DNA of 32,141 nucleotides, taken from Gammaproteobacteria bacterium. Its GTDB lineage: Bacteria; Pseudomonadota; Gammaproteobacteria; Pseudomonadales; Halieaceae. The position numbers were made by a program, and so were the translations under genes. The stretch lies in assembly GCA_030433415.1 (NCBI GenBank), contig JAUIMF010000037.1:1-32141 (forward strand), written 5' to 3'. Below the pieces are notes generated by a model. The model searched no databases, was not told where the DNA came from, and worked only from the letters and a program-made list of their open reading frames with translations. Numbering within the stretch: the first letter of the stretch is position 1; every line of letters starts with the position of its first letter. Shown in pieces: positions 17,153 through 24,296 of this stretch.

Positions 17153-18138
17153 TGCGCGACTACAGCGGTTTTGAAGGCCTCAGTCTCGAGGACTTCCCGG
17201 ATCAGGAACCCGGGGAGGGTCAGGTTCGCCTGCGCATCGAGACCTTTGCCCTGAACTGGGGTGATATGGACCTAATGGAGAATCGCTACTCCTACAGCTT
17301 CTCCAGCTTCCCGGCACGCATTGGCATGGAGGCCGCGGGAGTCGTCGAGGCCATCGGCCCCGGCGTGGAGGATATCGAACTCGGCGAGCGCTACTGCACC
17401 TTGCCACATTTCTACGACAACCGGGGCGCCAGTGCGGAGTCACTGGTTGTCAGTGCCCGCTATCTGACAAAGGCTCCCGCCAATCTGTCGACCGCCGAGT
17501 GCTCCTCCATCTGGATGCAGTATCTGACCGCGTACTACCCCGTCGTAGAACTTGCCAAGGCTGCGCCCGGCCGCGTAATTCTGGTATCCGCCGCCACCAG
17601 CACGGCGGGCACGGCCGCGCTGGAAATTGGCCGCCTACACGGGGCGACTATGATCGGCACGACGCGCAATGAAGCCAGTCGGGAGCAGCTTATGGCCTCT
17701 GGTGCTGATCATGTCGTCGTCACCAGCCCCGACTTCGAAGGATTCACAGACGAATTACGGGCTCTCACCGGTGGCCGGGGTATAGATGCTGCTTTCGACT
17801 GCATTGGAGGCGGTATGATCGCCCACTATGCCAATGCGCTGGCCAAGGATGCCCGCATCTTCTACTACGGCATGCTCGACAAGTCCTATCCCGAAATCCC
17901 TTACGCCGCGATGTTTCAGTCCAATGCCTTGTTCCAGGCTTACTCCGTCTTCAATTACATAGAAGACGACGCGTACTGTGCCAAGGGTATAGCGTGGGTT
18001 AACGAGCAATTAGCTTCGGGAGGCCTGAAACCCAAGGTCGATCGGGTCTATCCCATGGAGCAGTATCAGGAAGCCTGTCGCTATCTTCGGAAGCCCCGAC
18101 AGAATCACGGAAAGGTTGTGATCGAAACTGGAGTCTGA
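17134..18138 (+). CDS. MDR-superfamily NAD(P)H:quinone-oxidoreductase-like protein
   Basis: 334 residues of the medium-chain dehydrogenase/reductase superfamily. The N-terminal GroES-like domain has ETFALNWGDMDLMENRYSY and FPARIGMEAAGVVEAIGPGV; the Rossmann domain has GRVILVSAATSTAGTAALEIGRLHGATMIGTTRN (about 145-180), and it ends with NHGKVVIETGV. Catalytic zinc ligands (Cys/His of alcohol dehydrogenases) are not evident, so it belongs to the zinc-free quinone-reductase or enoyl-reductase type. GGGAG precedes the ATG. It overlaps the cyclophilin gene by 19 bases and is followed by putA after 71 bases. Its substrate in this cluster is unknown. Confidence 0.87.
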   Translation: MHKAWVMRDYSGFEGLSLEDFPDQEPGEGQVRLRIETFALNWGDMDLMENRYSYSFSSFPARIGMEAAGVVEAIGPGVEDIELGERYCTLPHFYDNRGASAESLVVSARYLTKAPANLSTAECSSIWMQYLTAYYPVVELAKAAPGRVILVSAATSTAGTAALEIGRLHGATMIGTTRNEASREQLMASGADHVVVTSPDFEGFTDELRALTGGRGIDAAFDCIGGGMIAHYANALAKDARIFYYGMLDKSYPEIPYAAMFQSNALFQAYSVFNYIEDDAYCAKGIAWVNEQLASGGLKPKVDRVYPMEQYQEACRYLRKPRQNHGKVVIETGV

Positions 18139-18209
18139 GGAGCGCGACTGCCCGGATTGCTCAGCCCGGGTATTTCATCAGCAATCGAGATAACGGGAGA
18201 AGGGTTCCA

Positions 18210-21200
18210 TTGGGCGTTGATGTAACTATGGGCAATAGCCTGGCTTCGACGGACGAGATCCGCTCGCAAATCCGTGATCATTATCTTGGCGAGGAACTTT
18301 CGGTACTACGGAAGCTCGCGGGCGGTTGCCGTCTCACCAGTGCACAGCGCGAACGCATTTCCGATCGCGCCGCGCACCTGATCCGCCGCGTACGATCTGA
18401 ATCGAAGCCTTCGATCATGGAGAGTTTCCTCGCCGAGTACGGCTTGACTACCGAGGAAGGCGTGGCGCTCATGTGTCTTGCCGAGGCTCTCTTGCGAGTG
18501 CCAGATGCACGCACGCTCATTGACCTTATCGAGGACAAGATCGGCAGTGGCTCCTGGGACGAACATGCCGGTCAGGCCGCCTCTCCGCTGGTGAACACGG
18601 CAACCTGGGGCCTGATGGCCGCAGCAAGACTGCTGGGACCGAGCGATCCCCAAAGGCTCATCGACCACTTGCGGGCACTGGTTCGCCGGCTGGGAGATCC
18701 GGTCATTCGCTCCGTTGCACAGCAGGCCATGAAGGAAATGGGTCGGCAGTTCGTCCTTGGACGCACGATCAGTGAAGCGCAGCGCAACGGCAGGAGCTTT
18801 GAAGCGCGAGGATACCGCTACTCCTACGACATGCTCGGCGAAGCGGCCCAGACCGGGGCGGACGCTAACGCTTTTTATGACTCCTATGCATCCGCCATTG
18901 AGTTCCTAGCCACGAAATGCAATGGCACGGACATTCGCGAGAACCCGGGTATCTCCGTTAAGCTTTCAGCCCTTCATCCGCGCTATGAGTACGGACAGCG
19001 GGAGCGGGTGATGGCAGAACTGGTGCCAAGGGTGCTGGCGCTCGCCATCAGGGCACGGCAGGCCAACATGGGTTTCAATGTCGATGCGGAAGAGGCCGAT
19101 CGCCTCGATCTCTCTCTGGATGTCATCGAAGCGGTCCTGTCCAACCCAGCCCTCGCAGGTTGGGGAGGCTTCGGGGTGGTGGTGCAGGCCTACGGCCAAC
19201 GGGCTTCCTTTGTCCTGGACTGGCTGTATGCCTTGGCCCAGGGCCTTGATCGTAAAATCATGGTGCGGCTCGTAAAAGGCGCCTACTGGGATGCAGAAAT
19301 CAAGCGCGCCCAGGTTCTGGGCCTCGACGGCTTCCCCGTCTATACCCACAAGCTGAGCTCCGATGTCTCCTACATCGCCTGCGGCGAAAAATTACTGGCG
19401 ATGACCGACCATATTTACCCCCAGTTCGCCACGCACAACGCCCATTCTGTGGCAGCGATTCTGGAGATGGCGGGGTCCGCCGATGAATTCGAATTTCAGC
19501 GGCTCCATGGCATGGGGGAATCCCTATACGAAGCGGTACTTTCTGAATCCACGACGCGCTGCCGCATCTATGCACCGGTCGGCGCCCATAAGGAACTGCT
19601 GGCGTACTTGGTTCGCCGCCTCCTTGAGAACGGGGCTAACAGCTCCTTTGTGAACCAGATTGTGGACTCACGTATCGCGCCGGAGACGATCGCGACAGAT
19701 CCCTTCGCATTGATGAATTCGCTCGCGGATGGATCCCATGGCACAGGCATAGTGGCTCCGGCAGCGATCTTTGGCCGCGACCGGCAGAATTCACAAGGCT
19801 GGGACCTGACGGAACCCGAAACCGTTCAGACCATAGAGGCGCTACGAGGAAAGTTCCGTAAGCATCAATGGCGGGCGGCGCCGATGATTCTCGGGACCGT
19901 CGAGGCCACGCGAGCGACACCCGTTGTAAATCCCGCGGATCACCAGGATCAGGTCGGAACCGTCATCGAGGCCACCGGCGCCGACATTGCCACGGCCTTC
20001 AGCGCCGCGGGCAATGCCTGGTTGAACTGGTCGAGACAACCGGTAGCGGCGCGCGTGACACCCTTGCTTCGATTCGCCGACCTCCTGGAGTCCCACGCGG
20101 CAGAGATTTTTGCCCTGCTCACACGAGAATCGGGAAAAACCCTGATGGACGGCATTGCGGAACTGCGTGAAGCAGTGGACTTTGCCCGCTACTATGCCAA
20201 CCAGGCACGCCACTGGGATGGCCGAGCGACACCCTCAGGTACTGTAGTCTGCGTATCACCCTGGAACTTCCCCCTCGCCATCTTTGCGGGACAGATCGTC
20301 GCGAACCTGGCTGCCGGTAACACCGTTATCGCCAAGCCAGCACCCCAGACCCCCCTCGTCGCCGCCCGGGCTGTCGAACTCATGTACGAGGCAGGCATAC
20401 CGCACGGGGTGATCCAGCTTTTGCCTGGGGGTGCGGAAGTAGGGCAACTCCTTAGCAAACGAGAAGATGTCGCCGGCCTGTGTTTTACCGGTTCGACTGC
20501 CACCGCTCAGGTAATCAATCGCAACATGGCGGAGCACGCCCCCCCCGATGCATTCCTCGTGGCCGAAACCGGCGGGCTTAATGCCATGGTCATCGACTCC
20601 ACCGCACTCCCAGAACAGGTGGTACGCGATGTGATTGCATCGTCATTCCAGAGTGCGGGTCAGCGCTGCTCCGCCCTGCGCGTACTATATCTGCAGAAGG
20701 ATATCGCGCCACCCCTGCTGGAGATGCTTTATGGAGCCATGGATGAGCTGACGGTGGGCAACCCCTGGGAGTTGTCGAGCGATGTTGGACCCATTATCGA
20801 TGAAGCCGCTCAGAGAAAAATAGACCGGTACGTGGCAATGCGAGGCGACGAAGGCCGTGTGCGCAAAGCGCTGAACGTCTTGGGCCCAGGTTGGTTCACA
20901 GGGCCGACGGTGATTGAGCTGGACGACATCTCCCAGCTTGATGAGGAGATCTTCGGCCCCGTACTTCACGTCATTTCCTTTGAGGCCGACGATCTGGACG
21001 CGGTGGTTGAAGCAATCAACAACAAGGGATTCGGCCTGACCTTTGGCATGCACAGCAGGGTAAACAGCCGCATCAACTATCTCAGTCGTTCGATCAATGT
21101 GGGCAATATCTATGTCAACCGCAACCAGATTGGTGCGATCGTTGGTAGCCAGCCCTTCGGAGGAGAAGGACTATCGGGCACTGGCCCGAAAGCCGGAGGG

Positions 21201-21857
21201 CCCCATTACCTGCGTCGCATGATGCGCTCTGCAACACTGGTCCCGACAGAGAGTGCGCCAACCACCAGACCAGTCGTTGATCTTAGGCACCTACAGGCAG
21301 CAATTGATAGCGTCGCTCTGCTGGAAGCCACAGACGGGGAGACGCGAGTAACACAATTGAGGCCATCGTCCCAATCGCCCCTGATTTCAAAGTCTCACGA
21401 GCTACCGGGTCCGACGGGCGAGAACAATGTGCTGTCTTATGTACCGCGTGGCACCATCCTTTGCTTGGGACCGACCGCGAAACTTGCCATGGCCCAAGCG
21501 CTGGCTGCGCTCAACGAGGGCAATCGGGTTGTCCTAGTGTCACCCGATGGCGAGAAAGCGACAGTGGCGGCGAAAGAGACTGGACTGCCCATCATCGGCA
21601 TAAACGGAGCAATCGCACCGTCCTCCCTAGCGTTTGTCTCGCGTTTCGCGGCGGTGGTGTGTAACGGCGATGAGACACTGTTACGAGCTTATCGCTGCGC
21701 CCTTGCGGAACGTGAGGGACCAATCATCCCACTAATCACGGAGTATGATTGCGCGGCTCGCTTTGTTCTGGAGCGCCACGTCTGTACTGACACTACCGCA
21801 GCGGGCGGTAACGCCAGTCTGTTGGCGAACGGCACTGACCGAATTCCTCGACCATGA
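18210..21857 (+). CDS. putA: Bifunctional proline dehydrogenase / L-glutamate gamma-semialdehyde dehydrogenase
   Basis: 1215 residues oxidising proline to glutamate. The proline dehydrogenase barrel (about 180-480) contains VKLSALHPRYEYGQRERV, VRLVKGAYWDAEIKRAQ and PQFATHNAHSVA. The aldehyde dehydrogenase part (about 560-1040) contains SPWNFPLAIFAGQI, the general-base Glu near 786 in AETGGLNAM, the nucleophile Cys near 820 in GQRCSALR, and EIFGPVLHV. The C-terminal domain ends in AAGGNASLL, so the protein is full length at that end. It has no N-terminal ribbon-helix-helix, so it cannot repress its own gene as E. coli PutA does. A strong GGGAGAAGGG precedes a TTG at 18210 at good spacing; the ATG at 18228 is the alternative start. 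Confidence 0.95.
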   Translation: MGVDVTMGNSLASTDEIRSQIRDHYLGEELSVLRKLAGGCRLTSAQRERISDRAAHLIRRVRSESKPSIMESFLAEYGLTTEEGVALMCLAEALLRVPDARTLIDLIEDKIGSGSWDEHAGQAASPLVNTATWGLMAAARLLGPSDPQRLIDHLRALVRRLGDPVIRSVAQQAMKEMGRQFVLGRTISEAQRNGRSFEARGYRYSYDMLGEAAQTGADANAFYDSYASAIEFLATKCNGTDIRENPGISVKLSALHPRYEYGQRERVMAELVPRVLALAIRARQANMGFNVDAEEADRLDLSLDVIEAVLSNPALAGWGGFGVVVQAYGQRASFVLDWLYALAQGLDRKIMVRLVKGAYWDAEIKRAQVLGLDGFPVYTHKLSSDVSYIACGEKLLAMTDHIYPQFATHNAHSVAAILEMAGSADEFEFQRLHGMGESLYEAVLSESTTRCRIYAPVGAHKELLAYLVRRLLENGANSSFVNQIVDSRIAPETIATDPFALMNSLADGSHGTGIVAPAAIFGRDRQNSQGWDLTEPETVQTIEALRGKFRKHQWRAAPMILGTVEATRATPVVNPADHQDQVGTVIEATGADIATAFSAAGNAWLNWSRQPVAARVTPLLRFADLLESHAAEIFALLTRESGKTLMDGIAELREAVDFARYYANQARHWDGRATPSGTVVCVSPWNFPLAIFAGQIVANLAAGNTVIAKPAPQTPLVAARAVELMYEAGIPHGVIQLLPGGAEVGQLLSKREDVAGLCFTGSTATAQVINRNMAEHAPPDAFLVAETGGLNAMVIDSTALPEQVVRDVIASSFQSAGQRCSALRVLYLQKDIAPPLLEMLYGAMDELTVGNPWELSSDVGPIIDEAAQRKIDRYVAMRGDEGRVRKALNVLGPGWFTGPTVIELDDISQLDEEIFGPVLHVISFEADDLDAVVEAINNKGFGLTFGMHSRVNSRINYLSRSINVGNIYVNRNQIGAIVGSQPFGGEGLSGTGPKAGGPHYLRRMMRSATLVPTESAPTTRPVVDLRHLQAAIDSVALLEATDGETRVTQLRPSSQSPLISKSHELPGPTGENNVLSYVPRGTILCLGPTAKLAMAQALAALNEGNRVVLVSPDGEKATVAAKETGLPIIGINGAIAPSSLAFVSRFAAVVCNGDETLLRAYRCALAEREGPIIPLITEYDCAARFVLERHVCTDTTAAGGNASLLANGTDRIPRP

Positions 21858-21885
21858 CATTTGACGTCATGTCGGATGTCGACAT
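21853..21885. other. Overlapping inverted repeats just after putA
   Basis: CATGAC and GTCATG (21853-21858 and 21866-21871) can form a 6-bp hairpin that includes the putA stop codon. A separate 10-bp palindrome ATGTCGACAT follows at 21876-21885. There is no T-tract. They could weakly terminate putA transcription or bind a protein; the function is uncertain. Confidence 0.3.
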
Positions 21886-21905
21886 ACTAAGTCTTACCGG
21901 CACCG

Positions 21906-22102
21906 TCAAAGACCGCCTAATGTAGTGTTATCTTGAGAGTGATCGCCAATGCTGGGAGCAGGCATTGGATATTGCTCAAAATCACAGATTGAGTTGGACC
22001 GATCTGCAAAAGTGGCACGCAGGCGAGGGCCATGCAGATCGGCACCGGGAGTTTCGAACGGCGGTGTAGAGCGCAAGAACCACGCCGCGGGCGTGATCGA
22101 TG
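21906..22102 (+). repeat. Direct repeat, right copy, flanking the 15-kb proline-linked cluster
   Basis: This 197-bp segment matches 6743-6938 in the same orientation. The two copies lie just outside the first and last genes of the cluster (left copy 205 bp from pepQ, right copy 48 bp from the putA stop). The post-stop segment folds as a perfect 6-bp hairpin, CACGCC-GCG-GGCGTG. Recombination between the copies would remove or circularise about 15.2 kb. Confidence 0.85.
21908..22069 (+). pseudogene. C-terminal gene remnant, copy 2 (nonsense mutation)
   Basis: In the frame of the remnant this copy reads KDRL, then M and a TAG at 21923-21925 where copy 1 has a Trp codon. It then reads CYLESDRQCWEQALDIAQNH, RLSWTDLQKWHAGEGHADRH and REFRTAV, ending with TAG at 22067-22069. 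The lesion differs from that of copy 1 (a one-base deletion), so each copy preserves what the other lost. It may belong to the DUF6036 nucleotidyltransferase-like group, a guess from the C-terminal pattern only. No upstream part of the gene is present. Confidence 0.6.
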
Positions 22103-22207
22103 TCCCCAGCATATACCCTTAAAAACATGGCGCGCTCTCAACCCCTCCCCCGCATCTAACCGTCGTTCGCCGCAGGAGCTCCAGGCAGCCGCCGGGATAA
22201 GCCGCCT

Positions 22208-22287
22208 ATTCTCCGCATTCATGGCGGAGATAAGCATTGACTCTGCGGAGAATGCCGGCGATATTATCCGCACTTTGTGCGGAGTTT
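22208..22287. promoter_or_regulatory. Array of TGCGGAGAAT half-sites before the fic gene, candidate autoregulatory operator
   Basis: Five related half-sites occur within 80 bp: ATTCTCCGCA (22208-22217, inverted), GCGGAGA (22224-22230), TGCGGAGAAT (22244-22253), ATTATCCGCA (22263-22272, inverted) and TGCGGAGTTT (22278-22287). The first two form TCTCCGC-N7-GCGGAGA, and the last two form TCCGCA-CTTTG-TGCGGA. The final half-site contains the GGAG that serves as ribosome-binding site for the ATG at 22291. The Fic protein carries a winged helix, so autoregulation is likely but inferred. Confidence 0.65.
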
Positions 22288-22290
22288 GTG

Positions 22291-23394
22291 ATGTATATCT
22301 GGGAACGCAAAGGTTGGCCCGATCTCACCTGGGACGATAGCGCCGTCGCCCGCCCTCTCGCCCAGGCTTCGAGGGAGCAAGGTCGACTACTCGGAAAAAT
22401 GGAAGGTCTTGGATTCGAGCATCGCGGTGAAGCCCACCTACACATTCTCACAGAGGATGTCGTCAAAACCAGCGAGATCGAAGGAGAGTCCCTGGCGCGC
22501 GACCAGGTTAGATCGTCCATCGCCCGGCGTCTCGGCATGGATGTCGGCGGCCTCGTCCACGGTGACAGAGATGTCGAAGGCATCGTCGAAGTGATGCTCG
22601 ATGCGACGGGAAACTTTGAACAGCCGCTCACCGAAGATCGCCTACTTGACTGGCACGCGGCGTTGTTCCCGACGGGACGAAACGGCATGCGAAAAATCAT
22701 CGTCGGCCAGTGGAGAAACGACAGTGATGGCCCCATGCAGGTCGTCTCAGGCCCAACGGGCAGAGAGAAGGTTCACTACAGGGCACCACCCGCGGAGAGG
22801 CTGCCTGAGGAAATCGCGAAATTCCTGACATGGTTTGCCAGTCCGGGAGATCTCGACCCCCTCATCATTGCCGGCCTTGCTCACCTCTGGTTCGTGACAC
22901 TGCACCCATTCGACGACGGTAATGGCCGGATCGCTCGAGCCATTGCCGATATGGCGCTGGCGCGAGCAGACGGCACACCTCAACGCTTCTACAGTATGTC
23001 GGCGCAGATCAGGCTGGAGCGCAATGATTACTACGACGCACTCGAAAAAACGCAAAAAGGAAGTCTCGACATCACACCGTGGCTGCTATGGTTCCTCGCC
23101 TGCCTCGGCAGCTCTATCGAGGGCGCGCACAGCACGCTGAAATCCGTCTTGGCCAAAGCCCGTTTCTGGGAGCGCTTTGCAAAGGAACCGTTTAATCCGC
23201 GCCAGATAAAAGTCTTGAACCGAATAATGGATGGCTTTGATGGGAAGCTAACGACGTCGAAATGGGCCAGGCTCGCGAAGTGTTCGCAGGACACCGCCTA
23301 CCGCGACATCCTCGATCTGATTGATCGCGGAGCGCTCCAAAAAGACCCTGGTGGCGGGCGGAGCACCAGCTATTCCATCCGGTTTCCGGATTGA
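22291..23394 (+). CDS. Fic family protein (DUF4172 - Fic - winged helix), class II
   Basis: 367 residues. The N-terminus MYIWERKGWPDLTWDD is the DUF4172 domain. The autoinhibitory motif TSEIEG (60-65, the [S/T]xxxE[G/N] pattern) lies ahead of the Fic core, defining class II. The catalytic motif HPFDDGNGRIAR (205-216) is intact, so AMP transfer (or de-AMPylation) to a protein hydroxyl is expected. The C-terminal part (about 300-367: KVLNRIMDGFDGKLTTSKWARLAKCSQDTAYRDILDLIDRGAL, then GGGRSTSYSI) is a winged helix that could bind DNA. I chose the ATG at 22291; the longer reading from 22237 would run through the operator. No separate antitoxin gene is present. Confidence 0.93.
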   Translation: MYIWERKGWPDLTWDDSAVARPLAQASREQGRLLGKMEGLGFEHRGEAHLHILTEDVVKTSEIEGESLARDQVRSSIARRLGMDVGGLVHGDRDVEGIVEVMLDATGNFEQPLTEDRLLDWHAALFPTGRNGMRKIIVGQWRNDSDGPMQVVSGPTGREKVHYRAPPAERLPEEIAKFLTWFASPGDLDPLIIAGLAHLWFVTLHPFDDGNGRIARAIADMALARADGTPQRFYSMSAQIRLERNDYYDALEKTQKGSLDITPWLLWFLACLGSSIEGAHSTLKSVLAKARFWERFAKEPFNPRQIKVLNRIMDGFDGKLTTSKWARLAKCSQDTAYRDILDLIDRGALQKDPGGGRSTSYSIRFPD

Positions 23395-23555
23395 ACTATA
23401 GAGGATGTGTTAGGTATCGGGTGTAAACCATGTCTGGAGCACTGCGGACGTTTCACCCTTGTACGTTCCGCCACGCGCCCATGGGCCAGATGCCAGGCAT
23501 TGTTTGCCTTGCGATCTCAATCGGGTATTGCTTTAAGATAGCCGCGGAGGCCGCG

Positions 23556-24269
23556 TTGGCGACTGAGGCGGAGGTTCCGTTGAGGGGACTGCTCGATCAC
23601 AAGAGTCTGCGTCTTGAGGGCGCTCTGGACGCAGAGGTTTTCAGCGCCCTGATGGCGGTGGAACGGGAGCGTCGTTTTGGCGACGGTGAAATGATCTTTT
23701 CCCAAGGCGATGCCGCCTCGGACATGCTGCTGATCCACGAGGGTGGTGTGCGTATTGGTCGCACCACCACCGACGGTCGCGAAATGACCTTGGCGGTGCT
23801 CGGCCCCGGGCACCATGTGGGCATGGTCGGCATGATGGTAGGACGCCGTGGCCAAGGGGCCCTCGCCAACGGCGAAACCCGCGTAGGTCTGATCTCCAAA
23901 GCGGACTTTGATCGTGTCCTGCAGAACCATCCGCGACTTGCGGCGCAACTGTTGCCGGTAATTCTCAGCCGACTAAGAGCAGCGCTCAATTTTATCGACG
24001 ACATCAAGCGCCTACCCGTGTCGGTACATACGGCGGTGATTCTCGAACAGTTACTGGATGCCTCAGAAGACGCCCACGTAATCGACTGGAGCCAAACTGA
24101 TATTGCCCTGGCGGTCGGGTCCTCGCGCGTTTCAGTGGGAAAAGCCCTGAAAGAGCTCGAACGACAGGGGCTGATCAAGCTCAGCTACGCGCGCGTCAAG
24201 GTACCTGACGCACAGCGGCTGTCAGACTGGGTGAGCCAGCACCGCGCCCAGCTTCTACCATTGGAGTAG
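23556..24269 (+). CDS. Crp/Fnr-family transcriptional regulator
   Basis: About 237 residues: a cyclic-nucleotide-binding-like beta roll (ERRFGDGEMIFSQGDAASDMLLIHEGGVRIGR) followed by a dimer helix and a C-terminal HTH (SQTDIALAVGSSRVSVGKALKELERQGLIKLSYARVKV). The FGE and RS residues that bind cAMP in Crp are not conserved (HHVGMVGMMVGRRGQG), so it probably senses something else. There are no FNR-type cysteines. An ATG at 23430 gives 279 residues but lacks a ribosome-binding site and adds an atypical tail. A TTG at 23556 has GGAGG 5 bases upstream and gives the usual family length. A second TTG at 23580 has the same spacing. It may control the convergent operon to its right; this is inference. 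Confidence 0.83.
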   Translation: MATEAEVPLRGLLDHKSLRLEGALDAEVFSALMAVERERRFGDGEMIFSQGDAASDMLLIHEGGVRIGRTTTDGREMTLAVLGPGHHVGMVGMMVGRRGQGALANGETRVGLISKADFDRVLQNHPRLAAQLLPVILSRLRAALNFIDDIKRLPVSVHTAVILEQLLDASEDAHVIDWSQTDIALAVGSSRVSVGKALKELERQGLIKLSYARVKVPDAQRLSDWVSQHRAQLLPLE

Positions 24270-24296
24270 CTGGGCGTAGGTAAGGCGTAGCCTAGA

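Noticed and set aside
18154..18175. CCCGG...CCGGG inverted repeat between the oxidoreductase and putA as a terminator
   Set aside because: The 5-bp arms with a long loop and no T-tract are too weak to call, and the two genes are likely co-transcribed.
21861..21869. TGACGTCA palindrome after putA, like a eukaryotic CRE
   Set aside because: An 8-mer palindrome with no bacterial regulator known to me to match it; it overlaps other inverted repeats and is probably part of them.
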